Assembly (NCBI GenBank): GCA_009377695.1
Contig: WHTP01000064.1
Location: forward strand, 1 to 34,552
Length of the DNA stretch: 34,552 nucleotides
Direction of reading: 5' to 3'
Source: Hyphomicrobiales bacterium
GTDB taxonomy: Bacteria; Pseudomonadota; Alphaproteobacteria; Rhizobiales; Xanthobacteraceae
The notes under the pieces were generated by a model. The model was given only the letters and a program-made list of their open reading frames with translations. It was not told where the DNA came from and ran no database searches. Positions 1-8,599 of the stretch are shown piece by piece. The position numbers and the translations under genes were made by a program. Positions within the stretch are counted from its first letter, which is position 1, and the number at the start of each line of letters is the position of its first letter.

Positions 1-357
1 ACAGATCGATGTGTTTTGCTACCGCCCTGGATAAGGCGTTCGAGAAAATCGATTGCATGATCGCGATCCTCAGCTGCCAAGCAAAGAATCGCCTTTATGA
101 ATCAACTCAACGCCTTATCCAACCGCGTCGAGTACTATGGTTCTGGTTAGTCTTCGATACTGACGATGGTCGCATCGTTCTGTTGCAGCCAGCGTCAACG
201 CTGCTGTTCGCGAAGCGGAGCACATCGAACGCCACTATGGAGACCGGAACTTTAGCTCGTAGACAATGAATGAGCAGGCGGATACGCGCAATTCGCTAAA
301 AAAATCTGGTTCGCTGCCAAAAGCCGCGACGAGTTTCGGCGCCGAGCGAAAACTGCG
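1..357. other. Lower-GC stretch with no convincing gene
   Basis: This stretch is visibly less GC-rich than the rest of the window. Short open frames cross it, but none has a recognisable protein pattern or a good ribosome binding site. It contains a perfect 13-base inverted repeat, TGGATAAGGCGTT at 28-40 and its complement at 109-121, separated by 68 bases. That is too far apart for a terminator and could be the remnant of a mobile element. I see nothing else I can support here. Confidence 0.35.
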
Positions 358-1548
358 CTACGCAATTCCTGTGATCTTATCGCGCCACATCGCGGCGACC
401 ACCGCTGCGATCAGCACGATCATCGCGCAGACCAGCGCGACGCAGGCCGGCCAGCCGGCCCGCTCCCAGACAAGCCCCGGCAGGAACGCGCCAAAACTGC
501 CGCCGATATAGAAGAATGTCACATAGAGGCCGACCGCGGACGAGCGGCCCTCCTTTGCCGTCAACGCGACATAGCCGGTCGAGATCGCCTGCGAGATCAG
601 GCCGCACACCGCACAGACTGCGAGGCCCGCGATGATCGCCACCAGCGATGGGATCAGCGTCAGCAGGATGCCGCAGATCCAGACCGCGCAATTGCCGATC
701 ATGAACGGCCGCCGCCCGAGCCGATGGATGAAACGGCCGGTCATCGGCGTGATCGCCGAGCCAAGCAGATAGACGATGACGACCGATCCAAGCAGCGTCG
801 CCGAGAACGAGTACGGCGGCGCTGCAAGCACAAAGTTGATGTAAGTGAACGCCGCGATGAAATTGAACAGCGTCCCGAATCCCACCGCATAGGTGGCGAC
901 GAGTTGCGGATTGCGCAGGTGCCGCAGCATCTGCGTGAGCGATGACGTCAGATTTTTCGAGCGAACGAAGTTGCGCTCGCGCGGCAATAGCGCCGCCACC
1001 GCGCCGGCGGCCGCGAGCGTGAACAATGCCAGCACCACGTAGGCGCTGCGCCAGCCGATGAGATCGGATAGAACGCCGGTGACGAACCGTCCGCTGAATC
1101 CGCCCAGGCTCGCGCCGGAGGTATAGATGCCGGCCATGCCGGTGACCTCCGCCGCCGGCCATTCGTCGCCGATATAGGCGATGATCACGGCAAAGATCGA
1201 CGGTAACGCCAAGCCTTGCACGAAGCGCCAGAACACCAGCGACTGCAGGTCGGATGCGAATGCGATCATCAGCGTCGGGATCGTGACCACCACCATCGCG
1301 GCGGTGATGACGCGCTTGCGCCCGAGCACGTCCGCCGCGGCGCCGCTGAACGGGGCGGTGAGGGCGACCGCCAGCGTGCCGGCGGTCATGGTTGCGCTGA
1401 TGGCGGCCGCGCTGACGGAGAACTCCGTTGCCCACGATGGCAGTAAGGCCTGCGGGGAATAGAGATTGATGAAGGTGCAGTAGCCGGCGAGGCCGACGGC
1501 GAGGCCGCGGGCGAACCTGCCGGTGGGACGTGGCGTGGCTGGGATCAT
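358..1548 (-). CDS. MFS transporter (YnfM-like)
   Basis: This is a 396-residue major facilitator superfamily transporter in the inner membrane, likely a proton-coupled exporter of small molecules. The sequence has about twelve hydrophobic segments and a clear loop 2-3 signature, AAADVLGRKR near residues 70-80, with a second related loop after TM8 (GRFIHRLGRR). Its length fits the family. The ATG at 1548 overlaps the TGA stop of the upstream kinase-like gene (ATGA), so the two are translationally coupled. The substrate cannot be told from sequence. The resemblance to the YnfM/arabinose-efflux subgroup is from memory. Confidence 0.88.
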   Translation of the reverse strand: MIPATPRPTGRFARGLAVGLAGYCTFINLYSPQALLPSWATEFSVSAAAISATMTAGTLAVALTAPFSGAAADVLGRKRVITAAMVVVTIPTLMIAFASDLQSLVFWRFVQGLALPSIFAVIIAYIGDEWPAAEVTGMAGIYTSGASLGGFSGRFVTGVLSDLIGWRSAYVVLALFTLAAAGAVAALLPRERNFVRSKNLTSSLTQMLRHLRNPQLVATYAVGFGTLFNFIAAFTYINFVLAAPPYSFSATLLGSVVIVYLLGSAITPMTGRFIHRLGRRPFMIGNCAVWICGILLTLIPSLVAIIAGLAVCAVCGLISQAISTGYVALTAKEGRSSAVGLYVTFFYIGGSFGAFLPGLVWERAGWPACVALVCAMIVLIAAVVAAMWRDKITGIA

Positions 1549-3089
1549 GCCAGCGCCGCCTGGGCGCGCTGCAACGTCTCGTCCGGCGTTCCCGAGGCGT
1601 CGACGCGGCGCCAGGCGAGAGCGCCGAGGTCGTAGCTCTCCTGCGCGCGTGCCACGTTCGCATTGGCGTCGGATGCATCGCGCTCCCGTGTCCCTGCCCG
1701 GCGGGCGCGTGTCGGCACGTCCGCTTCGAGGAACAGCCCTTGGAAGCGCGCGCCGATGGCCGATGCCGCGCGTTCGGCCCGCTCACGTTCGTCAGGTCGC
1801 GCAAACACCGCGTCGGCAACGGCCGAATGACCGGCGGCAACGGCGCGTCGCGCCTTCTCGATGATTGCGGCATAGACGCGCGCGTTCACGTCCGGTGTGT
1901 AGGCATCCTGCGGCAGAGGCTCGAACTCGTCACGGCCCAGCAGCGCCTTGCGCTCGATATCGGAGCGCACGACGACCGCGCCCGGCGCTGGAGCGAGCGA
2001 CGGCGCGAGCGCGCGTGCTAGCACAGACTTGCCGGTGCCGGACAGGCCGCCGACCGCGACCATGACCGGCGGCGCCGGCGCGATAAAGCGGCGCGCCCAA
2101 TCAAAATAGGTGCGGGCACTGCGCGCAATCTCCGGTCGCTCATCCGGCTTCGCATGCTCCAGCCGCGCCGCCGTGACCTTGGCGCGGATTGCCGCCCGCA
2201 TCGACAGGAAGAACGGCAGGAGGGCAAGTGCATCGAGGTTCTCGTCTCGCTTCGCTTCGACCAGGTAGCGGTTGAAGACGATGTTTGCGGCCGGCGCGAG
2301 GTGGCGTTCGACCAAATCCATCAGCAGGAAGGCAAGATCGTAGAGCACATCGCCGGAGGCAATGACTTCGCTGAACTCGATCGCGTCAAACAGCACAGGC
2401 CGGTTGTCGAGCAGCGCGATATTGCCGAGATGCAGGTCACCATGGATGCGGCGGATGAAGCCCATCCGACCACGCTCGACCAGCAGCGGATGGATGCGCG
2501 TGAAGGTCTTGTGCCCGGCTTCGGCGAATGCGCGGTTCTCGTCGGGAGGAAACAGATCGGGGTGCTGGCCGAAAGCCTCGACATGCTCGTCGATGTAGCT
2601 TTTGAGCGCCGCGATCCAGCGCGCGGCGTCGGCCGGCGTCGCATCGGCGTGGGAGGCGGCGACGGTGCGGCCGAGCGCGTCGGCCAGCTTTGCATCGATC
2701 TCTCCCGCGGCCGCGAGATGGTCGAGCGTGCGTCGCTCGTCGAAGCGCCGCATCTCGACCGCCCATTCGACCGGTTCGCCGCTGCCATCGAGCGCGAGCC
2801 GGCCGTCGGCCTCGCGCGTGATCGCGACGACGCGGCGGTAGATGCCGGGCGCGGTGCGGCGGTTGATGGCAAGCTCGGTTTCGCAGGCGGCCTTGCGCTT
2901 TGCGAGCGTCGAGTAGTCGAGAAACGGAAAGCGCACTGCGCGTTTGATCTTGAAGACGAGGTCACCGGCAAGAAACAGTGACGCCGCATGGGTGTCGATC
3001 CTCTTCACCGCATGGCCGCCATGCGTTGCAGGGTCGGCAAGCAACGCAAAGACTGCGTCCTGCGAGTCGGCGGTATCATTCATCGGCAC
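1545..3089 (-). CDS. Bifunctional APH-fold kinase / AAA ATP-binding protein
   Basis: This 514-residue protein has two parts. Residues about 30-335 look like the aminoglycoside phosphotransferase/choline kinase fold, with the catalytic loop HGDLHLGNI at 216-224 and the metal-binding aspartate in VLYDLAF at about 251. Residues about 340-514 form a small P-loop kinase domain with Walker A GGLSGTGKS at 347-355. This fusion is a known family in proteobacteria, but its substrate is unknown; an antibiotic-resistance role should not be assumed. The start is taken as GTG at 3089 because AGGAAA lies about 6-8 bases upstream; ATG at 3083 is the alternative. It is the first gene of a two-gene operon with the MFS transporter, overlapping by 4 bases. 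Confidence 0.85.
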   Translation of the reverse strand: MPMNDTADSQDAVFALLADPATHGGHAVKRIDTHAASLFLAGDLVFKIKRAVRFPFLDYSTLAKRKAACETELAINRRTAPGIYRRVVAITREADGRLALDGSGEPVEWAVEMRRFDERRTLDHLAAAGEIDAKLADALGRTVAASHADATPADAARWIAALKSYIDEHVEAFGQHPDLFPPDENRAFAEAGHKTFTRIHPLLVERGRMGFIRRIHGDLHLGNIALLDNRPVLFDAIEFSEVIASGDVLYDLAFLLMDLVERHLAPAANIVFNRYLVEAKRDENLDALALLPFFLSMRAAIRAKVTAARLEHAKPDERPEIARSARTYFDWARRFIAPAPPVMVAVGGLSGTGKSVLARALAPSLAPAPGAVVVRSDIERKALLGRDEFEPLPQDAYTPDVNARVYAAIIEKARRAVAAGHSAVADAVFARPDERERAERAASAIGARFQGLFLEADVPTRARRAGTRERDASDANANVARAQESYDLGALAWRRVDASGTPDETLQRAQAALA

Positions 3090-3191
3090 ACTCTATTTCC
3101 TGGCACCATTGAATTCCCTGGGACCATTGACGGTCATACAGATAGCCCCGAACTTGTTCCGTCACGTCCGCACGAAACCAAGGAGGACCGC

Positions 3192-3515
3192 GTGCTTGTC
3201 GATTTTCGCATCTATCGCGTCAGACCCGGAATGGCTCAGGCCCAGATGGACGTTTACGAGAAATATGGCCTGCCGACGCAAGTCCAATATTGCGGCGAGC
3301 CGATTGCCTACCTCTCCGCGGAGAGTGGCGAGCTCAACACCTTGGTGCACCTTTGGGCATTCGAGGATGCCGGCGATCGCGCTGCGCGTCGCGCCGCCAT
3401 GACCAAGGAACCGGCCTGGCAGGAGTATGTGCGCAAGAACGCGGAGACCGGCTACATCGTCGACCAACGCACCAGCCTGATGGTGCCGGCGAAGTTCGCG
3501 CCGATTAGGCGTTAG
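3192..3515 (+). CDS. NIPSNAP family protein
   Basis: This is a 107-residue protein of the NIPSNAP type, a dimeric alpha/beta-barrel (ferredoxin-like) fold. It opens with a strand, DFRIYRVRPG, followed by a helix and then a central VHLWAFED strand, the usual pattern. Members are often encoded near catabolic genes, but their biochemical role is poorly known. The start is GTG at 3192 because a strong AGGAGG site sits at 3181-3186, five bases upstream; the frame is open further upstream, but that part lies opposite the 5' end of the divergent kinase gene. The gene is divergent from the kinase/MFS operon and is followed by a 150-base repeat. Confidence 0.8.
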   Translation: MLVDFRIYRVRPGMAQAQMDVYEKYGLPTQVQYCGEPIAYLSAESGELNTLVHLWAFEDAGDRAARRAAMTKEPAWQEYVRKNAETGYIVDQRTSLMVPAKFAPIRR

Positions 3516-3521
3516 CACTGG

Positions 3522-3671
3522 CGTGTCCCGGGCGCACGGCAGCGCGCGCGTTAGCGAAGTGGTGCGGTGCAGTCCCGGGACCCCGGTTTCTTCGAAATAG
3601 GCAAGCGGGTAAGCAACCGGGTCCCGGATCAGCAGTGCGCCGCTAGCGCGCTGCACCGCGTCCGGGACACG
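3522..3671. repeat. Dispersed palindromic repeat R1, copy 1
   Basis: This 150-base element is bounded by perfect 10-base terminal inverted repeats, CGTGTCCCGG at the left and CCGGGACACG at the right. Internal arms (GGTGC...GCAG on the left, CTGCACC on the right, GTCCCGGGACC and GGGTCCCGG in the middle) make most of it self-complementary. A second copy of the same design lies at 26735-26875. It fills the gap between the NIPSNAP gene and the ThDP-enzyme gene. It resembles repeats I recall as common in Bradyrhizobium-type genomes. No reading frame inside looks real. Confidence 0.85.
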
Positions 3672-3707
3672 TGTATAACTGCAGCCGCAAACGATACGGA
3701 GAACTCA

Positions 3708-5379
3708 ATGCGCCCCAGCGACGGCATGCGGACAGGCGGCGAGGTGCTCGCCGACCAACTCGTCATCCATGGCGTGCGCCATGTGTTTTGCGTGCCGGGT
3801 GAAAGCTACATCGCCGCGCTCGACGGCCTGTACGGCAGTCCGATCGAATTGACCGTATGCCGCCAGGAGGGCGGCGCGTCGATGATGGCCGAGGCGATCG
3901 GCAAGGCGACCGGCCGGCCCGGCATCTGCTTCGTCACTCGCGGGCCGGGCGCCACCAATGCGTCGGCCGGCCTGCATATTGCCCGCCAGGACTCGACACC
4001 GATGATTCTGTTCGTCGGCCAGGTCGGCCGCGACATGCGCGAGCGCGAGGCGTTCCAGGAGCTCGACTATCGCGCGGTGTTCGGCTCGATCGCCAAATGG
4101 GTGACCGAGATCGACGATCCCGCCCGCATCCCGGAGCTGGTGTCGCGCGCCTTCTCCATCGCGACCAATGGACGCCCGGGACCGGTGGTGGTGGCGCTGC
4201 CGGAGGACATGCTGGCCGAGCGGGTCACCGTGGCCGACGCGCCGGCCTTCGAGCCGGTCGAGACCTGGCCGGGCGCGGCCGAGATCGAGCGCATGCGGCA
4301 ACTGCTCGCGGCTGCCGCCGGCAATCACCATCGGCCGCTGGTCGGAAGCGGCGAGCGCAGGGTTGATGCGCTTCGCCGAGCGCTTCGACATTCCGCTGGT
4401 GACGTCGTTCCGCCGCAGCCACGTCGTCGATCCGTTGCATCCGAGCTATGCGGGCGATCTCAGCAGCGGTCCGAATCCAAAACTCCTTAATCGCGTGAAG
4501 GCGGCCGATCTCATTCTTCTGATCGGCGGCCGGCTCGGTGAATGGCCGTCGCAGGGCTATACATTACTCGACGTTCCGGTGCCGAAGCAGACGCTCATTC
4601 ATGTGCATCCCGGCATCGAAGAGCTTGGTCGTGTGTACCGGCCGCATCTCGCCATCCATGCAACCCCGACCGCGTTTGTCGCCGCGCTTGGGCAGATCGC
4701 CGCGCCCAACGACATTCGCTGGCGCGATGAGACCAAGGCAGCGCATGCGGACTATCGCGCGTTCTCGGACAAGCCGACGGTGGTCCCGGGACCGGTGAAT
4801 CTCGGCGAGATCGTCGTTGGCTTGCGCGATGCGTTGCCGGACGACGCCGTGGTCACGACCGGTGCCGGCAATTTCTCGATCTGGGTGCAGCGCTTCCACC
4901 GCTATCGCCGCTACGGCACGCAATACGCGCCGGCGTCGGGCTCCATGGGCTATGGATTGCCGGCGGCCGTCGCGATGAAGCGGCTCTATCCGCAGCGCAC
5001 CGTTGTGGCGTTTTGCGGCGACGGCGATTTCATGATGACGGGCCAGGAGTTCGCGACCGCCGTGCAATACGACCTGCCGATCATCGTGATCCTCGTCGAC
5101 AACAGCATGTACGGCACCATCCGCATGCACCAGGAGCGCCACCATCCCGGCCGCGTGATCGCGACGACGTTGCGCAATCCGGATTTTGCAGCCTACGCGA
5201 AGGCATTCGGCGGTTTTGGGGTCACGGTCGAGAAGACCGCCGACTTCGCGCCCGCCTTCAAGGCCGCGCAGCAGTCCGGCAAGCCCGCGATCATCCACGT
5301 CAAGGTCGCTTCCGAAGCGATCACACCGTCGACCACGCTCGAGGCCATTCGCAAGCAGGCGCAGGCCGCCCAAGGTTAA
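3708..5379 (+). pseudogene. ThDP-dependent acetolactate-synthase-like enzyme, frameshifted
   Basis: Together the two frames make a full-length (about 557-codon) thiamine-diphosphate enzyme of the acetolactate synthase/benzoylformate decarboxylase family. The N-terminal Pyr domain is in the frame from ATG 3708 (site CGGAGA at 3697-3702) and has the ThDP-activating glutamate in VCRQEGGASM. The central domain and the C-terminal PP domain continue one frame over, from about 4320 to TGA 5379, with the GDGDFMMTGQE...VDNSMYGTI cofactor motif. The switch falls near 4310-4345, after LLAAAA and before GRWSEAASAGLMRF, so one extra base or a small deletion broke the frame. All catalytic motifs survive, so the break is recent or a sequencing error. 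Substrate unknown; a 2-oxo acid is likely. Confidence 0.8.
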
Positions 5380-5439
5380 CGGGTGCGGGTAACCGGCGCC
5401 GCATTGCACGGTCCGGTGAATCATGGCTCACTCCTTGCC

Positions 5440-6108
5440 ATGCCTTATCGGCGCACCGAAAACGTTCGACGCAAGCTTGCTGCGCGGCACGAGGCGATCC
5501 TGACGGCGGCGCGGGCGCTCGCTTCGGAGGGCGGCATCGCGGCGGTGCAAATCGCGCCAGTTGCCGAGCGCGCAGGCATCGCCGCCGGCACGGTCTATCG
5601 TTATTTTCCCTCCAAGACCGATCTGGTGGCCGAGCTTGTTACGACGCTGGCGCAATCCGAGATCACCGCGCTGACCAAGGCGGCCGACGCGGCCCCGGGC
5701 CCGCTGTCGGCGCTGGCGGCTGCGGTGGTCACTTTTGGCGTGCGGGCACTCGCCAACCGGCGGCTCGCATTCGCGTTGATTGCGGAGCCGGTCGGCCATG
5801 ACGTGGATAACGCCCGGGTGAGATATCGGAAGGCGCTGGCGGCTGCGTTCGAGACGCGCATCCGGGCCGCTATGGCGGCTGGTCACCTGCCGGACCAGGA
5901 GCCAAGCGCGGCGGCGCCGGCGCTGGTCGGTGCATTGATCGAAGGCCTGATCGGACCGCTGGCGCCAAAAGGTGACGACGATACGGCCAGACAGCGCGCC
6001 GCAGTGCAGGCGCTCACGCTGTTTGCGCTACGCGCCTTGGGCGTGGTCGATGCACGCGCCCGCGGGCTGGTCGTGCAGACCCAAATCTCCGATGTCGCCG
6101 CGCGCTAA
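5440..6108 (+). CDS. TetR family transcriptional regulator
   Basis: This protein of about 222 residues has an N-terminal TetR helix-turn-helix: VAERAGIAAGTVYRYFPSK at about residues 43-61 is a textbook recognition helix region. The rest is helical and probably forms the ligand-binding and dimer domain. The start is placed at ATG 5440 (MPYRRTENVRRKL) because the region between the previous stop and this codon lacks TetR-like sequence; a GTG at 5383 would add 19 residues. It lies 60 bases after the ThDP-enzyme gene on the same strand and may control that gene or itself. Effector and operator cannot be read from sequence. Confidence 0.85.
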   Translation: MPYRRTENVRRKLAARHEAILTAARALASEGGIAAVQIAPVAERAGIAAGTVYRYFPSKTDLVAELVTTLAQSEITALTKAADAAPGPLSALAAAVVTFGVRALANRRLAFALIAEPVGHDVDNARVRYRKALAAAFETRIRAAMAAGHLPDQEPSAAAPALVGALIEGLIGPLAPKGDDDTARQRAAVQALTLFALRALGVVDARARGLVVQTQISDVAAR

Positions 6109-6145
6109 GCGGAGACGTCCGGCCGGAGGTCTAGGGCGGGCGCCT

Positions 6146-7261
6146 TTATTGCAGCGTGGCGCTGGCGATCCAGTCTGTCACCGCCCGCAGCGCGGTCTCG
6201 CGACCCGCGTCGGCCTTGCGATGGGCGTCGTATACCGCAAGCTGCGCGTCAGCCGAGGTGCCGGCCGCTGCAATCGCCTGACAGTGCCTGACGTCGCTGC
6301 TGCATTCGAGCGCGTCGGAATCCGCTGCGGTGTCTTCAATCAGGCGATCGAGCATCTCCGCGACTGTTACGGCGCCTTCTTCGGCCACGAAGGTGCCGCG
6401 CACGCCGTAACGCTGGGCACGCCACTTGTTCTCGACCACAATGGCGCGGGAGACGGCGTTCATGTCGGCATTCCGCCAAGGGTTGTTGTAGAGGTGCCGC
6501 GCCAGTGTGCGGTAGAGCGCTGCGATCGCCAGCGTATCGTCGAGCAGCGTGCAGCAATCGGGTGCCCGCAGCTCGAGCGTCGGGTGCTTAAGTGATGGCC
6601 TGATCGCCCACCACACATAGCTCGAATCTTCCATCACGCCGGCGCGTACGAGTGCGGCGACATAGGCGTCGAATTCTTCCTTGGTGCGGAAAAGCTCGGG
6701 CACGCCGGTGCGCGGCAGCTCGTCATAGGCGGCAAGCCGGTAGCCCTTGAGCCCGGTGGGGCGCGATTGCCAGAACGGCGACGACGTCGAGAGCGCCAGA
6801 AACAACGGCAGATAGGGGAGCATGCGGTACATCACGTCGATGCGCGCATCGGGATCCGGCAATTCAACATGCACGTGCATCCCGCATAACATGTTGCGCT
6901 GGCCGATCATCTGCAGGTCGTGCATGACGGTGTCGTAGCGTTCTTTCGGTGTCTGCACGGAATCGCCCCAGATCGCGGTGGGATGCGTACCGGCCGCGAG
7001 ATAGGCGAAGCCGTGCTGGGCGGCAACGGCGGCCAAGGTCTTGCGCAGATCGCGAAGCTCCCTGCGGGCTCCCGCCATGCTGGTGTGCGGCGACGAGACC
7101 ACCTCGATTTGCGATTGCAGCAATTCGCCTGAGATGCGGCCGCCGGTCGCCTCGCGCGCGGCCTCGAAGAAGGCCTGCGGTATCCCGCGCGCAACCGATT
7201 TGGTCTCCGCGTCCACCAGGAAATATTCTTCCTCGATGCCGATGGTGAAATCGCCGGCCAT
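6146..7261 (-). CDS. Carboxylate-amine ligase, YbdK family
   Basis: This 371-residue enzyme belongs to the GCS2/YbdK group, ATP-dependent carboxylate-amine ligases related to glutamate-cysteine ligase. The signature opening TIGIEEEYFLVD is at residues 6-17 and carries metal-binding glutamates; a second signature, MLCGMHVHVELPD, lies near 125-137, followed by SSPFW and the LELRAPD region. Length is usual for the family. E. coli YbdK has weak gamma-glutamylcysteine ligase activity, but the true role of these proteins is unclear. The gene converges on the TetR gene with 37 bases between stops. Confidence 0.88.
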   Translation of the reverse strand: MAGDFTIGIEEEYFLVDAETKSVARGIPQAFFEAAREATGGRISGELLQSQIEVVSSPHTSMAGARRELRDLRKTLAAVAAQHGFAYLAAGTHPTAIWGDSVQTPKERYDTVMHDLQMIGQRNMLCGMHVHVELPDPDARIDVMYRMLPYLPLFLALSTSSPFWQSRPTGLKGYRLAAYDELPRTGVPELFRTKEEFDAYVAALVRAGVMEDSSYVWWAIRPSLKHPTLELRAPDCCTLLDDTLAIAALYRTLARHLYNNPWRNADMNAVSRAIVVENKWRAQRYGVRGTFVAEEGAVTVAEMLDRLIEDTAADSDALECSSDVRHCQAIAAAGTSADAQLAVYDAHRKADAGRETALRAVTDWIASATLQ

Positions 7262-7433
7262 TCGTTGCCTCGGTTGGTGGTCCCACGACTCCGGGTCTAG
7301 ACCAGGAAATCTGAACCAGCGTACTTGCGCGTCGGCTTTTTAAGAGGGGTAGGCGATGCCGCACGATCAACGCGGCCCGCGTCCTCCGGTTCCATCCGAA
7401 AAGGCGATATACTTCAAGAGGCTTGCGCCGGCG
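7262..7433. other. Intergenic stretch upstream of ybdK-like gene
   Basis: This is the first part of a 416-base gene-free gap. It must hold the promoter of the ligase gene on the minus strand. A short palindrome, GGTCTAGACC, lies near 7296-7305. I do not see a convincing -35/-10 pair or a coding frame. The remainder of the gap, 7434-7681, is filled with CTAG-bounded hairpins listed separately. Confidence 0.4.
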
Positions 7434-7509
7434 CTGGTGTGGCGGTTCAGACGTTCGCCATACCTTGCGGCAGGCTTCGAAGTGAACTTCTGAACCAAAG
7501 CCACACTAG
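7434..7509. repeat. CTAG hairpin element, type A (copy 1, degenerate)
   Basis: This 76-base element forms a hairpin. The left end CTGGTGTGGC pairs with the right end GCCACACTAG, and inner arms GGTTCAGACGTTC and GAACTTCTGAACC pair with one mismatch. The right arm carries an unpaired AAA between the two stems (CTGAACC-AAA-GCC). The first CTAG has decayed to CTGG. It is joined to the type B element by the 13-base spacer ATTCAAAGAGCTG. The intact copy is at 10709-10786. Confidence 0.85.
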
Positions 7510-7522
7510 ATTCAAAGAGCTG

Positions 7523-7596
7523 CTAGTGTCCTTCGATTCCGAAGTTCTTATAGAGGCCGCTGCGAAATGGTACGAGCTTCGCAATCGGGACACTAG
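7523..7596. repeat. CTAG hairpin element, type B (copy 1)
   Basis: This 74-base hairpin begins CTAGTGTCC and ends GGGACACTAG. After the outer stem the left arm has extra T residues (GTCC-TTC-GATTC), then the inner arm GATTCCGAAGTTC pairs imperfectly with GAGCTTCGCAATC. It is a slightly decayed version of the element at 10800-10874 and follows type A at the same spacing. Confidence 0.85.
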
Positions 7597-7609
7597 CAAG
7601 CTATACGTG

Positions 7610-7681
7610 CTGGTGTCCCTGTGAATCCGAAGTTCGTAGTAAGAGGCCGCTGCGAAAACGATACGACCTTCGGGACACTAG
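7610..7681. repeat. CTAG hairpin element, type B (copy 2, degenerate)
   Basis: This 72-base decayed type B copy starts CTGGTGTCCC and ends CGGGACACTAG. The arm AATCCGAAGTTCGTA and the loop GGCCGCTGCGAAAA are recognisable, but the right inner arm is eroded. Its terminal CTAG (7678-7681) overlaps the end of the stress-protein gene: read on the minus strand, 7680-7678 is that gene's TAG stop. It may also serve as the gene's 3' hairpin. Confidence 0.8.
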
Positions 7682-8508
7682 TGCGACATCAAAACCGGGA
7701 CCGGCATCGACTTGAGGATGCTGCGGGTCACGCCGCCCAGGATGAATTCGCGCAAACGGGAATGCCCGTAAGCCCCCATGACGATGAAATCGGCGCCGCT
7801 GTCGGCGGCGTGGGCGAGAATTGCGGTTTGCACACCGACGTCACCCGCCGCGATCCGCTTGATGTCGATGTTAATGCCGTGGCGGGCGAGATGGCGTTTC
7901 ATATTGGCACCGGTGATCTCGCCGCTCTTGTCCCGTTCGCCGGTCACGACCACGACTTCGATTGCCTCGGCACGCTCCAACAGTGGGATCGCGTCACCGA
8001 TCGCACGCGCGGCGGGTCGGCTGCCGTCCCAGCAGATCATCACGTTGTCGAGCTTGACGCCCTGCTTTTGGATCTCCGGCACGATGATGACCGGCCGGCC
8101 TGATCCGAACAGCGCGCCTTCGATCAGCAGTTCCTCCGACACTCCTTGCTCGCGCTGGGCCTGCCCGACCACCGCGATATCGAAGCGTCGGGCGATGCGG
8201 CCGAACAGGTCGGCCGCGCCGGCAATGCTGGCGTCGAGCAGGCGGGTCTCGGCGGAGACGGAAGCATTGCGCGCCGCCGTCTCGAAATACGCGACGGCAG
8301 CCTTGGCAGCCTTGGCGTTTTCCTCGCGCTGCACTTCGATCAGGTCGGTGGGGATGCCGCCAAGCAGGCTGCCGGGGATCACGGGCTCGTAGACGAAGGA
8401 AACGCCGACGATATGGGCACCATAGGTCTTCGCCACCGAAATCGCATAATCTGCCGTGATGTCCGGCGTGGCGCCTCCGCCGAGATTGACGACCAGATCC
8501 TTGATCAT
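7678..8508 (-). CDS. Universal stress protein, two UspA domains
   Basis: This 276-residue protein contains two UspA folds in tandem, residues about 1-145 and 150-276. The second keeps the ATP-binding loop pattern G-x2-G-x9-G-S/T as MGAYGHSRLREFILGGVTRS near 244-263. The first half ends in VVGQAQ...GSGRPVIIVP and has a weaker loop. Such proteins bind ATP and are linked to stress survival; the exact role is unknown. The start is ATG 8508 (MIKDLVVNLGG). The stop codon lies inside the terminal CTAG of a hairpin repeat, so the last residues (LMSH) abut mobile-type DNA. Confidence 0.88.
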   Translation of the reverse strand: MIKDLVVNLGGGATPDITADYAISVAKTYGAHIVGVSFVYEPVIPGSLLGGIPTDLIEVQREENAKAAKAAVAYFETAARNASVSAETRLLDASIAGAADLFGRIARRFDIAVVGQAQREQGVSEELLIEGALFGSGRPVIIVPEIQKQGVKLDNVMICWDGSRPAARAIGDAIPLLERAEAIEVVVVTGERDKSGEITGANMKRHLARHGINIDIKRIAAGDVGVQTAILAHAADSGADFIVMGAYGHSRLREFILGGVTRSILKSMPVPVLMSH

Positions 8509-8599
8509 CGCGTCAGATTCCCTGTTGCCATAGCGCGTCCAAGACGCGCGTGATGCGCGGAGACAACGCTTGCGGGGTGGCCGGGTTCACCGGGAGGGT

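Noticed and set aside
9-269. 86-codon frame at the left edge
   Set aside because: No ribosome site, no family resemblance, atypical composition; possible only as a remnant.
377-1873. 498-codon minus-strand open frame opposite or within the MFS and kinase region
   Set aside because: It is a shifted-frame shadow of the MFS and kinase genes, with Arg/His/Gly-rich low-quality protein and no motifs.
1545-3089. Reading the APH-like domain as an antibiotic-resistance gene
   Set aside because: The APH-P-loop fusion is a separate housekeeping-type family of unknown substrate; the catalytic loop alone does not show aminoglycoside activity.
7434-7681. Possible CRISPR-like array
   Set aside because: The units are self-complementary hairpins of about 75 bases with near-constant spacers, not short repeats with unique spacers, and no cas genes are present.
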